From Candidatus Sulfidibacterium hydrothermale (GTDB taxonomy: Bacteria > Bacteroidota > Bacteroidia > Bacteroidales > F082), in contig NZ_CP083760.1 in the NCBI RefSeq assembly GCF_020149915.1, positions 1,612,001 through 1,676,000 of the forward strand: 64,000 nucleotides of DNA, read 5' to 3'. The first letter of the stretch is position 1, and every line of letters begins with the position of its first letter. The position numbers and the translations under genes were made by a program. This document shows, in pieces, positions 16,954 through 25,724 of the stretch. The notes below the pieces were generated by a model. The model was not told where the DNA came from, did not search any database, and saw only the letters and a program-made list of their open reading frames with translations.

Positions 16954-19896
16954 TTAAGCTTCTTTCTTAAATACGATTTTATATTTGGTAGGATACTTTA
17001 AAAGATTTTTCAATTTGTCCAGATTGTTTTTTCTTGTTTTAGGCAGATCAGACATCAGATCATCCAGGTTGTACAGTTCCACTTCGTTGAGTACCACAAT
17101 GGGTTTGCCTTTATAAGCTTCCTTGAAAATATCCATCGCTGTTTTGTCCGCTTTGGCAAAACGGTTACTGCTTTTAATGATATAAATGGCCAGATCAATT
17201 TCTGACAGCAGTTTAATGGGATAAGTGTGGTAAATAATGGATGGTAGTTCAATAAAGATATAATCGTAAGGAGTATTGTTTTTTCGCAAATACCGGCTTC
17301 CCATGAGTTCCTGCAGGTTAGCCACGTCAATGAAGTTGTTCTTGATTTCATACCGGTATGTGTAGTTATAATCTTCATCGTCTGTAGCTTCTCCCTCTTT
17401 GTAATTCAGGAATAAAATCCGGTCACCCATCGAACGCATCCGGTTAACGATCTTTTGGGCAATGAGCGTTTTCCCGGTTTCATTTTGTGTACTGAAAATC
17501 AGAACCACAAAGGGTTTCTCCGGTTTAAATTCCGATTTCTCCAGGTTGAGCTTGATGTTTTGAATCATCATATCAACCAAACGGGTGGTAATTTGAGACA
17601 GTTCGTTGGCCTGGTGTCGTGATGACAACAACGGATAAGCGCCGGCTAATTGCATTTCGGTTTGTTCCACCACGCGGCTGGGACTCTTTACAGAAGTATC
17701 GAAGTATTCAAGCAAAACAATGAGTAAAGCGACTACGAGGAAACCAAAAACGCCTGCGGCCAGAACAATATATTTGGTTTTGGACGGATTGGGCTGAATG
17801 GGGAAGAACGGCGGGTCCACGACTTTAATGTTGGTGGACATTTCCATGTTTTGCTGTTTCATTTTAGCCAGGTTCAGGCTATGGAGCAATTCAAGATAGG
17901 TTTGTTCAGCCACCTTTATTTCTCTTTGAATCCGCGTAAGCATAGCCCCCAACGGCGCCATCTTTTGATAGGTCTTGATGAAATCCAACTTTCGTTGAGC
18001 TAAAACGACCAATGCGGCGCGGGCTTCTACATAGGTGATTTTGTTTTGTAGCCAGCTGTCAAGTAGTCGTTGTATAGGAACTCCCTGTGTGGAGTGTCCA
18101 TAGAGATACAGTTGATCAACATAAAGTTTGATTTCATTTCTCAACTGTTGTTGTTTCTGCTCAAGCAGGGTGAGCTTGTGTTTTACCGTTGAGCTGTATC
18201 CTTCGGCCAGCCGGTTTACCAGAATATCCTGGGTTACTTCAGCCAGTTCCTTCTCTTTTTGCCGGATGGCATCACTCTTCAGATAAATAGAGTCGCGGGC
18301 GGTCATTTTGGTTTCCAGTGCACGTAATGAGGCCATGGCACCAAACAGCCGTACCTGCTGGTCTTGATAATATTTATCCAACGCTTCTTTTTGTCCGGCG
18401 ATGGCTTTACTTTGCTCGTAGTAGTTGATGATGTTATTGGTTTTATTAAAACGCAACAACCGGTCTTCAGCCTGCTGCAGCTTTTTGTCAGCCGAATCCA
18501 CTTCGCGGGCAAAATATTTCACCACGCGATCGGTTTCATTTACCCGCAGCGATTTATAATCATCCATAAAGACCTGAGAGATAATTTTCAGTGTTTGCTC
18601 ACAGATTCCCGGGTCGTCGCTGGTATAAGTCAGTTTTACCAGGTCACTATTGTTGATCCGGTAAATTTGTATCCGGCTGATGGAGTTGATACTGTAATGT
18701 TTGTTGGAGCCATAATGCAGCAATCCATAAATAAAGTTGGTATCGTTGGCAGCATAGTAGTTTCTTAGGTTAGCCACCGTTTTCTCATAATCAGACTTTT
18801 TAACTCCGGGCGGAATGATCGGGTCTTTAACAAAAACGCCGGCCGGATTGTTATAACTTTCTGCTGCACTTTTCGTGCTTGGTGTAGCCGATGTTGTTGT
18901 TTGTGCTGTTGTTGCCGGAGTGGTCTGCTCGTCTGTATAATCCGGCGAGACCTGTTTTACTGCCACATCGTATCCCGATCCGGTTGTTCTTCCACCGCTG
19001 ATCAATAATTTTTGTCCTACTGTCAACGGACGGTTTCCCAGATGGTTCAACTCACGGAGCTTGCTGATATTGATTCCGTATTTTTTGGCAATAATATAAA
19101 GGTTTTCGCCCGGTTTAACAATGTGATATTGTGGTGTTCCGGAAGCCGGAAGCTTTTTAATGATCAGCGTTTGTCCGGCACTGATATTGTTATCGGTAAG
19201 TCCGTTCAGCTGCATTAGTTCACCCACAGAAACACCGTAACGGCTGGCAATGGAAGCCAGACTTTCTCCGGGAAGTACGGTGTGGGTAATGAAATTACTG
19301 TAGTCGGTATCTGCCGTACTGTTTTTCTCTACACCTAAGTCAGATGAAGCATGTTGCACGGTATTTACCTGTTTTGCCGGGGTCAGTTTGGAAAGTTCAC
19401 GGATTGCCTGATTTCTTTTTTTCCTGATCTTCTTTTCCAGCGATTGAATTTCTTTTTCCAAAGCGTGGATCTGGGCTTCTTTTTTACGTTGAACGCCGTT
19501 TTTGCCGTTTTTCACCACCAGGTCTTTGATCCGCTGGGGGACCATTTGTTGTAGTTTCTCGAAATTATCTTTGGAAATATATTGCGGGTTGTAGTGGTCC
19601 AGCGAAAGATCCTGGGCGAGAAGCCGGATGGAAGTTTCCACCACGGTCTGCCGCGATTTCAGCAGGTTGATCATGTTATCAAATTGGGCGCTGGTACTGA
19701 AAAAATCGGTAGAACGTTGAACGGTTGACTCAATAGAGTATCCGGTGGTAATTCCGGTATAGATAATGGCTTCGGATTGATAAACTTTTTCCTGATTTCG
19801 CGCAAAATAATACACCACAATCGACAGGAGCAGAGGAACTCCTATCAACAGTACAATGTTTCTTTTAAAAAGTCGTATAAAGTATAATAAATCCAT
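16954..19896 (-). CDS. Wzc-like chain-length protein with two LysM domains and degenerate BY-kinase domain
   Basis: 980 residues. Membrane helix 14-31, Wzz-type region from 36, coiled coil about 137-170, LysM 1 (about 203-247) and LysM 2 (about 257-299), a Thr-rich linker, a second Wzz/coiled-coil region about 365-695, the PCP proline motif (DPPFFPIQPNPSK, from 694), membrane helix 709-729 and a cytoplasmic P-loop domain about 795-940. The ATPase is degenerate: the Walker A region reads STQNETGKT (802-810), Walker A' lacks its Asp (ILFLNYKEGEA) and Walker B ends in Glu883 (YDYIFIELPS) instead of Asp. There is no C-terminal Tyr cluster. LysM domains bind peptidoglycan, so this protein may anchor the export machine to the cell wall. 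Confidence 0.9.
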   Translation of the reverse strand: MDLLYFIRLFKRNIVLLIGVPLLLSIVVYYFARNQEKVYQSEAIIYTGITTGYSIESTVQRSTDFFSTSAQFDNMINLLKSRQTVVETSIRLLAQDLSLDHYNPQYISKDNFEKLQQMVPQRIKDLVVKNGKNGVQRKKEAQIHALEKEIQSLEKKIRKKRNQAIRELSKLTPAKQVNTVQHASSDLGVEKNSTADTDYSNFITHTVLPGESLASIASRYGVSVGELMQLNGLTDNNISAGQTLIIKKLPASGTPQYHIVKPGENLYIIAKKYGINISKLRELNHLGNRPLTVGQKLLISGGRTTGSGYDVAVKQVSPDYTDEQTTPATTAQTTTSATPSTKSAAESYNNPAGVFVKDPIIPPGVKKSDYEKTVANLRNYYAANDTNFIYGLLHYGSNKHYSINSISRIQIYRINNSDLVKLTYTSDDPGICEQTLKIISQVFMDDYKSLRVNETDRVVKYFAREVDSADKKLQQAEDRLLRFNKTNNIINYYEQSKAIAGQKEALDKYYQDQQVRLFGAMASLRALETKMTARDSIYLKSDAIRQKEKELAEVTQDILVNRLAEGYSSTVKHKLTLLEQKQQQLRNEIKLYVDQLYLYGHSTQGVPIQRLLDSWLQNKITYVEARAALVVLAQRKLDFIKTYQKMAPLGAMLTRIQREIKVAEQTYLELLHSLNLAKMKQQNMEMSTNIKVVDPPFFPIQPNPSKTKYIVLAAGVFGFLVVALLIVLLEYFDTSVKSPSRVVEQTEMQLAGAYPLLSSRHQANELSQITTRLVDMMIQNIKLNLEKSEFKPEKPFVVLIFSTQNETGKTLIAQKIVNRMRSMGDRILFLNYKEGEATDDEDYNYTYRYEIKNNFIDVANLQELMGSRYLRKNNTPYDYIFIELPSIIYHTYPIKLLSEIDLAIYIIKSSNRFAKADKTAMDIFKEAYKGKPIVVLNEVELYNLDDLMSDLPKTRKNNLDKLKNLLKYPTKYKIVFKKEA

Positions 19897-19910
19897 TAAT
19901 TTTCAAGTTA

Positions 19911-20708
19911 TTATCGCAATATATTTATCAGGTTGAACTTCATCCCCGTGGTTACTTCCAGCAACTGGTATTCCTTATTAAATTCGGCAATGGCCTGTTG
20001 GTAATTGATAGCGCCCCGCGTTTGAATTTCTTTCAGCCGGGTATATTCGGCCGTGGAAATCTCACCATTCATAAATTCATTTTGGGCCATACGCATCTGC
20101 ATCATGGTGAAGTTCTGATATTCATTATATATTCTGATATAATTTTGATATTGTACCAAGTTGTTATAATGGTCGATCACTTCTTTTGCCAGAAAACGCC
20201 GGTTAATTTCTCGCTGTGTCAGCGCAATTTCGATCCATTTTTTCTGTTTGTTGATACGGTTTCGCCGGTCAAAAATAGAAGCCAGCGGGAACCGGATATA
20301 AAAACCTACTGCATAATTGTCACGGATAGACTCCGAGCGATAATAACGGTCGCGTTTTGTAATCTCGTCACGATCCCAGAAATTCCATTTTCCCAAATTC
20401 AAGTCAAGATTTAAGCTGAGATGCTCAAGCCAGGCTCTTTGCGCAGACAGTTGTTCGTAGTAGTAATACTGGGCCTTTAATTCCTGGTAATGCATGTCCG
20501 GAGAGTTGTAAGCTGCAGAGTCGATTAATACGCTCAACGGAGGAAGCCGTTTTACGATATTGTCGGTAAGCGGATTGAAATAACGCGAACTATCCACTTT
20601 TTGTTGTTGTCCGAATGCCGGAACAGTGAGCAGGAAAAATAAAACAAGACAACCCGTTATTCGGGTTGCGTCAATCCATTTGTTCTGTTTTTTTATTTCC
20701 TTTTTCAC
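19911..20708 (-). CDS. TolC-like outer-membrane/periplasmic protein, short form
   Basis: 265 residues from a GTG start (20706-20708). A signal peptide (hydrophobic about 18-33, ending AFGQQ) is followed by long amphipathic helices (RQINRRFLAKEVIDHYNNLVQYQ, RMAQNEFMNGEISTAEYTRLKEIQ) typical of one TolC repeat. That is about half the usual 430-500 residues, so a trimer would be expected to differ from classic TolC. It sits between the sugar transferase and the chain-length protein, the place where a Wza-type export channel is usual. Inference: it forms or helps form the outer-membrane exit. Confidence 0.72.
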   Translation of the reverse strand: MKKEIKKQNKWIDATRITGCLVLFFLLTVPAFGQQQKVDSSRYFNPLTDNIVKRLPPLSVLIDSAAYNSPDMHYQELKAQYYYYEQLSAQRAWLEHLSLNLDLNLGKWNFWDRDEITKRDRYYRSESIRDNYAVGFYIRFPLASIFDRRNRINKQKKWIEIALTQREINRRFLAKEVIDHYNNLVQYQNYIRIYNEYQNFTMMQMRMAQNEFMNGEISTAEYTRLKEIQTRGAINYQQAIAEFNKEYQLLEVTTGMKFNLINILR

Positions 20709-20802
20709 GGTCTTTACGGTTTAATTGGTGAAAAATACATTTTTACCTGTTTTCTTTCGATTTTCCGGTTCATGAGTTATTAAAAAAGTTTTGAACAGTT
20801 AT

Positions 20803-22008
20803 TTACACGGTTTCTTTTTGAAATAAAGCTGGTATTGTTCTTAAAATCAATTTGATATCTCCCCAGAACGAATAATTGTAGGCGTATTGGTTGTCCAAAG
20901 CCTTTCGTTCTTCCTCTGACATCACGCCTCCTTTTCCTCTCAATTCTACCTGCCACAGCCCGGTAATTCCTGCCGGAGCAAGAAAACGGGCACTCCAGTC
21001 ATCCGAAGTTAATTGCTCTGCTTCGTAAAGGGGTAGGGGGCGATTTCCTACAATTGACATGTCGCCTTTCAGCACATTAATGAGCTGGGGCAGTTCGTCA
21101 ATGCTGGTGTTACGTATAATTTTTCCCACTTTGGTAATCCGCGGGTCATTTTCAATTTTAACGAAAGTAGCTCCTTTTTCTTTTTTCTTGAGTTCACGGT
21201 ACCAGTATTCGCAAATCTTTTTTCCTTCGATATACAATACCGGAGAGCAATATTCCCCTTCTGGCAGTTTGGCACAGCGCGGGCAAGGCGGAAAATCCTG
21301 ACTTTCTTCATCGTTTCCTTTTTCTTTGGCATACTGGTTCAGATGTTCCAGCTCTTTTAGCTTGGCATCGGCTCCGGTGTACATGGAACGGAATTTTAAA
21401 AAGTCAAAAATCCGATAGCCGGTACCTACCCGTTTCGATTTATAAATTACCGGACCTTTCGATTCCAGTTTGATGGCAATAGCCACCAGGATCATCAGCG
21501 GAGAAAGAATAAGCAGGGCGGTGGCTGAAACGATAATGTCGAAAAGCCGTTTGACAAAAGGAATCTTATATTCTTTTCGCACATCGAGTTCGGCGGGAGC
21601 GGTTTCGCGAAGTTCGCTTAGATAATATTGCAAAAAACGAATGCGTGTGAAAAGTTGTTCTGCCGGGGGCATGGAGAGATACAGATCGTCAATTACAGCT
21701 TTTTCTTTGAGCATTTTTTGACGGTAATTGGCATCTTCGCCAAAAGCAAACAGGATGAAAGGGGTTTTGGATAGTCCTAATTCGGCTTTGATGTGTTTAG
21801 CCAGTTCGCTTCCTTCAATGCCGGGAAGTTTATGATCGGACAGAATGGCATCGATGTCTTTGTTTTTCCGCAGGTAATCAATTCCCCGAAGGCCGTTTTC
21901 CATCACAACGAGCTCTGCTTCGGCGCTTTGTTTTTTCAAAGCGTCAATCACTTCCGCCCGGTTACCCATGTAGAGCAGTTTCAGTTTTTTCTTCGTCTCT
22001 GCACCCAT
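20803..22008 (-). CDS. Receiver-domain / polyprenyl-phosphate sugar-1-phosphate transferase fusion
   Basis: 401 residues. Residues 8-130 look like a CheY receiver: D58 in AILSDHKLPG is kept, but the acidic pocket (LLYMGN) and the Lys (LSMPP at 111-115) are lost. From about 150 it is a WbaP/WcaJ-type transferase: membrane helix 155-180, KRVGTGYRIFDFLKFRSM, DELPQLINVLKGDMSIVGNRP and PAGITGLWQV. This enzyme starts the repeat unit by moving a sugar-1-phosphate from UDP to undecaprenyl phosphate. An insertion at about 225-280 carries four Cys (242, 245, 254, 266), a possible zinc site. It begins 4 nt after the response-regulator gene. Confidence 0.9.
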   Translation of the reverse strand: MGAETKKKLKLLYMGNRAEVIDALKKQSAEAELVVMENGLRGIDYLRKNKDIDAILSDHKLPGIEGSELAKHIKAELGLSKTPFILFAFGEDANYRQKMLKEKAVIDDLYLSMPPAEQLFTRIRFLQYYLSELRETAPAELDVRKEYKIPFVKRLFDIIVSATALLILSPLMILVAIAIKLESKGPVIYKSKRVGTGYRIFDFLKFRSMYTGADAKLKELEHLNQYAKEKGNDEESQDFPPCPRCAKLPEGEYCSPVLYIEGKKICEYWYRELKKKEKGATFVKIENDPRITKVGKIIRNTSIDELPQLINVLKGDMSIVGNRPLPLYEAEQLTSDDWSARFLAPAGITGLWQVELRGKGGVMSEEERKALDNQYAYNYSFWGDIKLILRTIPALFQKETV

Positions 22009-22012
22009 GAAA

Positions 22013-22390
22013 CTATTTGCTTATTCTGTTGAGAATATTCTCAATACGAATGGAAAGTTCTTCCGGATTAAATGGTTTGACAATAAAATCATCGGCTCCC
22101 ATTTTAAGCAGTTTAATTCTTTCCTGGCTGCTTTCGATACCGGAAAGTACGATAATGGGAATATGCTTGAAAAAACCGCTGGCTCTGATTTGTTTCAGAA
22201 ATTCCTGTCCGTCGAGATTGGGCATTTGTATGTCGGCAACAATTAAATCAGGAATATTTCCTTCCTCAAGATATTTTATTCCCTCCTGTCCGTCGATTTT
22301 AGTAACCACATCGTATTTTTTGCTTAGAAAGTTTTCGAGCAGCATACGAATAGACAGTTCATCATCGATGATTAATATTTTTTTCTTCAT
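22013..22390 (-). CDS. Single-domain response regulator heading the exopolysaccharide operon
   Basis: 125 residues, one complete receiver: D9/D10 in the acidic pocket, phospho-acceptor D53 (LIVADIQMPN), S83 at the switch position and K105 (VKPF). No DNA-binding domain. It is the first gene after a good -33/-7 promoter and lies 4 nt from the receiver/sugar-transferase fusion, whose own receiver is degenerate. Inference: it may dimerise with, or signal to, that fusion and so gate the first committed step of polymer synthesis. Confidence 0.92.
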   Translation of the reverse strand: MKKKILIIDDELSIRMLLENFLSKKYDVVTKIDGQEGIKYLEEGNIPDLIVADIQMPNLDGQEFLKQIRASGFFKHIPIIVLSGIESSQERIKLLKMGADDFIVKPFNPEELSIRIENILNRISK

Positions 22391-22438
22391 AACGAATACG
22401 GTGTTAATTTGACTGACAAATTGATACCCATTTTAAAG

Positions 22439-22467
22439 CAAATGTAAAGAAAATCTCTATATAACAA
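22439..22467 (-). promoter_or_regulatory. Bacteroidota-type promoter of the exopolysaccharide operon
   Basis: Read on the minus strand, TTG (22465-22467) is followed after 18 nt by TACATTTG (22439-22446). This matches the -33 TTG and -7 TAnnTTTG consensus of Bacteroidota primary sigma promoters. The expected start of transcription, near 22432, leaves a leader of about 40 nt before the response-regulator ATG at 22390. Confidence 0.7.
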
Positions 22468-22500
22468 GCGTTTCATGCCAAACTTATTTACATTAAAAAG

Positions 22501-23697
22501 TTAATAACCTGTGTCGGGGGGCGGGGGTGTTCCCGAGCGACTTTTTTTCTTCAGGAAAAAGACGGCCGGAATGGCTGCAATAGCCAGAAAACCAGAGAGT
22601 AAAAAGGTTTCTTTTAAGCCGGCAGCATCGCCAATATACCCCACAGCCAATACGGAAACAGCACTGCTGATGAAATTAATGGTAGTGAAACTTCCGTTCA
22701 TGAATGCCGGTTGGTTCGATCCCTGTTCCTGCACAAGAGCCAGCAAAACCGGTGTGGATGCTGCCAGAACGAAACCGAGAAACAACAGCGAGACCATTTG
22801 AAGGGCAGGACCTGACCATAAAAAAGTGAACATGAATATCGGCGATAAAATGGCAAGGATAAGCAGCATGGTAAACCGGCCAATGATGTCGGAAAGTCTT
22901 CCTGACAGGAAAGTGCCGGCCACCGCTGTAGCTTGCATTACCGAAAGCGAGAAAGCGCTAAAAAGCAGACTGTTTCCTTGTGTTCCTACCATGTAAGTCG
23001 GCAAAAACACAGACAGTCCTGCGCGCATCACCGAACGGAAAAGCATGTAAATGGTTAAAGCCACAAAAAAGCCGGAATACTGCTTTAAAGTTTTTTTCCA
23101 TTGTAGCGATGAAGTCTGGTTGGTTTTGTCCACCGATTCATACGGAATTTTTTCGAGCAAAAAAGAGAGAATAACGGAGGCCACAACTGCCGGAATGGCC
23201 AGTCGCCAGGTTCCTTCGAGTCCCCACCACGAAACGGCACTTACCACGAGTAGGGGGCCCAGCATCCGGGCACTTTCGCCGCCAAGCATGTAATAGCTCA
23301 TGCCTTTGCCGGTTCGTTTTCCTGAGAAATCTTTAATAATCACCGGAGCCGGAACATGAAAAATGGCCGAACTAACCCCGATGGTAAACAATAGAATGGC
23401 TAAAACGAACAAGTTGGGGGCTGTTCCCAGTAAGCTTCCGCTGATGGCGGTAACAAGCGGCGCCAGAATGATGATCGGCCGCCACGGAATTTTGTGGGCA
23501 AAAGTTCCCAGTACGGCACTAAAAAGGGATGGAATTCTTTGTAACAGACTCAGCCAGCTGGCATCAGACAAGTCGATTCCGTATTTTTTGATGAGCAGGG
23601 GCAGGAGTGGCGATAAAAAAGAAGAATAAACATCGTGCAGGAAGTGTGCCGATGAAACGGTAAATACTTTTTTCCGGTTGAAATTTTCGTTTTTCAA
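22501..23697 (-). CDS. MFS transporter, fosmidomycin-resistance (Fsr) type
   Basis: 398 residues with about 12 membrane helices. The N-terminus SSAHFLHDVYSSFLSPLLPL is typical of the Fsr-like MFS subgroup, which exports small drugs or metabolites by proton antiport. The start codon is TTG (23695-23697); no in-frame Met precedes the first helix. A TAAATTTG box lies at 23703-23710, so the message would have almost no leader if used. It lies between two regulatory units; the true substrate is unknown. Confidence 0.85.
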   Translation of the reverse strand: MKNENFNRKKVFTVSSAHFLHDVYSSFLSPLLPLLIKKYGIDLSDASWLSLLQRIPSLFSAVLGTFAHKIPWRPIIILAPLVTAISGSLLGTAPNLFVLAILLFTIGVSSAIFHVPAPVIIKDFSGKRTGKGMSYYMLGGESARMLGPLLVVSAVSWWGLEGTWRLAIPAVVASVILSFLLEKIPYESVDKTNQTSSLQWKKTLKQYSGFFVALTIYMLFRSVMRAGLSVFLPTYMVGTQGNSLLFSAFSLSVMQATAVAGTFLSGRLSDIIGRFTMLLILAILSPIFMFTFLWSGPALQMVSLLFLGFVLAASTPVLLALVQEQGSNQPAFMNGSFTTINFISSAVSVLAVGYIGDAAGLKETFLLSGFLAIAAIPAVFFLKKKSRSGTPPPPDTGY

Positions 23698-23777
23698 GGG
23701 GGCAAATTTAGTGGTTTTTCCGGAAAAAGTTTTCCTTTTTGTTTTTGCCGTATTTTGTTTATTCCGAATAACGCGGG

Positions 23778-25043
23778 TTAATGAAAATCGGTTGGGATGA
23801 GCGGGAATTTGCTGAGATCGAAAGGTTTGCTTAGATAATCGTCCATTCCTGCTGCCAGACAGTTTTCCTTGTCTTCCTTTTGTGAGTTGGCCGTTAAGGC
23901 GATGATTTTTACCCGTTTACGCCGGTTTTCTTTAGCTTCGACACGCCTGATTTGCCGGGTGGCTTCCAGTCCGTCCATTACCGGCATCTGAATATCCATA
24001 AAGATCAGATCGTAGTGCGATTGCCGGAATTTTTCAACGGCAATTTGTCCATTGTCGGCGACGTCAACCCGGAATCCTTGTCGGGAAAGAATTTTTTGGG
24101 TGAGTTTTTGGTTGATGGGATTATCTTCTACCAACAAAATATTGGGCGTGTCGGATGGCGTGAATGATTTGGGCATTACCGGGTGCCCGGGAGCCATTTT
24201 TATGGTGAAAGAGAAAGTACTTCCTTTTCCCGGCTGACTTTCAAGAAACATTTTGCCGCCGAGCAGATGACAAAGCCGCCGGGCAAGCGCCAATCCAAGT
24301 CCGGTACCCGGATTTTCGCGGGTCAGAGACATATCGCCCATGTTAAATTTTTCCCATATTTTGGATTGATCTTCTGTTTTGATGCCGATTCCTGTGTCCT
24401 GAATGGAAAACAGGATTTCGTGTTTCCCATCGGAAAAAGCCTGCGGGGTTACGGTCAGCGTAATTTTTCCGCCGGCAGGTGTGAATTTAAAGGCATTATC
24501 AAGCAGTTGGGTCAGGATTTGTTTCATGCGGTTGGCATCGCCTTGTAAAAATTGAGGTAACCGGTTGCTCAGTGAAGATTGAAAGTGAATTTGTTGTTTG
24601 ACTGCTTTTTTCTTATAAAAGGTAATGACTTCCTGAAGTACATCAATCAGGTGAAAATGGATTTGATCTAATGTCAGCTGACGAGCTGCCAGTTTGTAAT
24701 AATCCAGTACGTCATTCAGCATCGAGAAAAGGTGTTGTCCTGAGTGATGGATGGTATCGACCAGTTCGCGGCTTTCCGCGTCAAGTGCTTTCTGTTGCAA
24801 AAGGTTGGTGGCCGAAAGAATGCTGTTGAGCGGAGTTTTGATCTCGTGACTGACATTGGATAGAAAACTGGCACGGAGTTGTTCGGTTTTCCGGATTTCT
24901 TCGTCAAGTGTTTTCATGTTGTTCTTGAGTTGTTTAAGGGTTTTTCTGCGTTGTTCAATAAGCTGTTCTTCATTGGGTAAATTTTCTTTAGCAGTATCTT
25001 TGTTTAGTACCTGTTCTTTCCCGTGTTCTGATTTTAAAACCAT
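23778..25043 (-). CDS. Soluble hybrid histidine kinase with C-terminally short receiver
   Basis: 421 residues with no membrane segment. Coiled coil about 24-60, H-box LSNVSHEIKTPLNSIL with phospho-His H66, N-box QLLDNAFKFTPAGG, DTGIGI and GTGLGLALARRL ATP motifs, then a receiver (LLVEDNPINQKL, IFMDIQMPVMDGLEATRQIR, MDDYLSKPFD). The receiver ends in SKFPLIPTDFH and seems to lack the last helix. Unlike the kinase at 578-2086, the His is present. It has no sensory domain, so it must be controlled by partner proteins or through the coiled coil. It could feed the nearby single-domain regulators. Confidence 0.9.
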   Translation of the reverse strand: MVLKSEHGKEQVLNKDTAKENLPNEEQLIEQRRKTLKQLKNNMKTLDEEIRKTEQLRASFLSNVSHEIKTPLNSILSATNLLQQKALDAESRELVDTIHHSGQHLFSMLNDVLDYYKLAARQLTLDQIHFHLIDVLQEVITFYKKKAVKQQIHFQSSLSNRLPQFLQGDANRMKQILTQLLDNAFKFTPAGGKITLTVTPQAFSDGKHEILFSIQDTGIGIKTEDQSKIWEKFNMGDMSLTRENPGTGLGLALARRLCHLLGGKMFLESQPGKGSTFSFTIKMAPGHPVMPKSFTPSDTPNILLVEDNPINQKLTQKILSRQGFRVDVADNGQIAVEKFRQSHYDLIFMDIQMPVMDGLEATRQIRRVEAKENRRKRVKIIALTANSQKEDKENCLAAGMDDYLSKPFDLSKFPLIPTDFH

Positions 25044-25203
25044 ATGAAAATGATTTGCTGTTCGCTTAATGAGTTTGAATTTAACAATTTTCAGGCCGTT
25101 GTTTGTAATTTTTTGTAAAACAGATTGTTGTTGTGGTACGGGATGTTAAAGATTTCCCTTTTTGGGACAACCGATTCTTTGGCGGGAAAACGGGATGCAG
25201 GTA

Positions 25204-25698
25204 TTAATTATATTTTCCGGAGTCGGCTTTAAAAATTCCCCAACGGGGATGGTAGGCCAGCAAACGGGTTTTGTATTTTTTGCCTTCGGAGGTGACGGCG
25301 ACCAGCCGGAAATTTTCAAAAGTGAAGTTGGCGTGTTCCAACAAATCAATGAAAATAGAAAAAGGAAGAGAAAATTCTGTTTTTTCTCCGGTTTTAACCG
25401 GTTGATTTTCCGGTAAAGAAAGTACGGTTTTCAGATTGATGGATTTTTTGTTGTGAAGGGCATCGGATAGCTCCAACTGGATGGTTTCTAATTGGATAGC
25501 TTTCGTGGGTAACAGCTCTATGATCAGGGTGGTTATTTTTCTTTTTTCTTTTTGAATGTAAACAGCAATACGAAAATCCGGATAGCTTTGCCGGTCGAGC
25601 GGCAGATATCGTTGCTTGCCGCGTTTGGGAATAGAAAACAGGGCAAATGCCAGCACCAGTCCGAAGATGACAAAATATCCGATGGTTGTTTCCGTCAT
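25204..25698 (-). CDS. Small membrane-anchored protein of unknown function
   Basis: 164 residues. One N-terminal helix (residues 7-22, IGYFVIFGLVLAFALF) followed by a basic stretch (PKRGKQRY), so the rest probably faces the cytoplasm or is anchored at the membrane. The remainder is predicted beta-rich (TTLIIELLPTKAIQLETIQLEL, FRLVAVTSEGKKYKTRLLAYHP). No family recognised. It is the last gene of the MutL/rhomboid run, 26 nt after the EEP gene. Overlapping frames on the same strand look like shadows. Confidence 0.7.
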   Translation of the reverse strand: MTETTIGYFVIFGLVLAFALFSIPKRGKQRYLPLDRQSYPDFRIAVYIQKEKRKITTLIIELLPTKAIQLETIQLELSDALHNKKSINLKTVLSLPENQPVKTGEKTEFSLPFSIFIDLLEHANFTFENFRLVAVTSEGKKYKTRLLAYHPRWGIFKADSGKYN

Positions 25699-25724
25699 GC
25701 GGGCAAAAGTAGGAAAAGTTCTGT

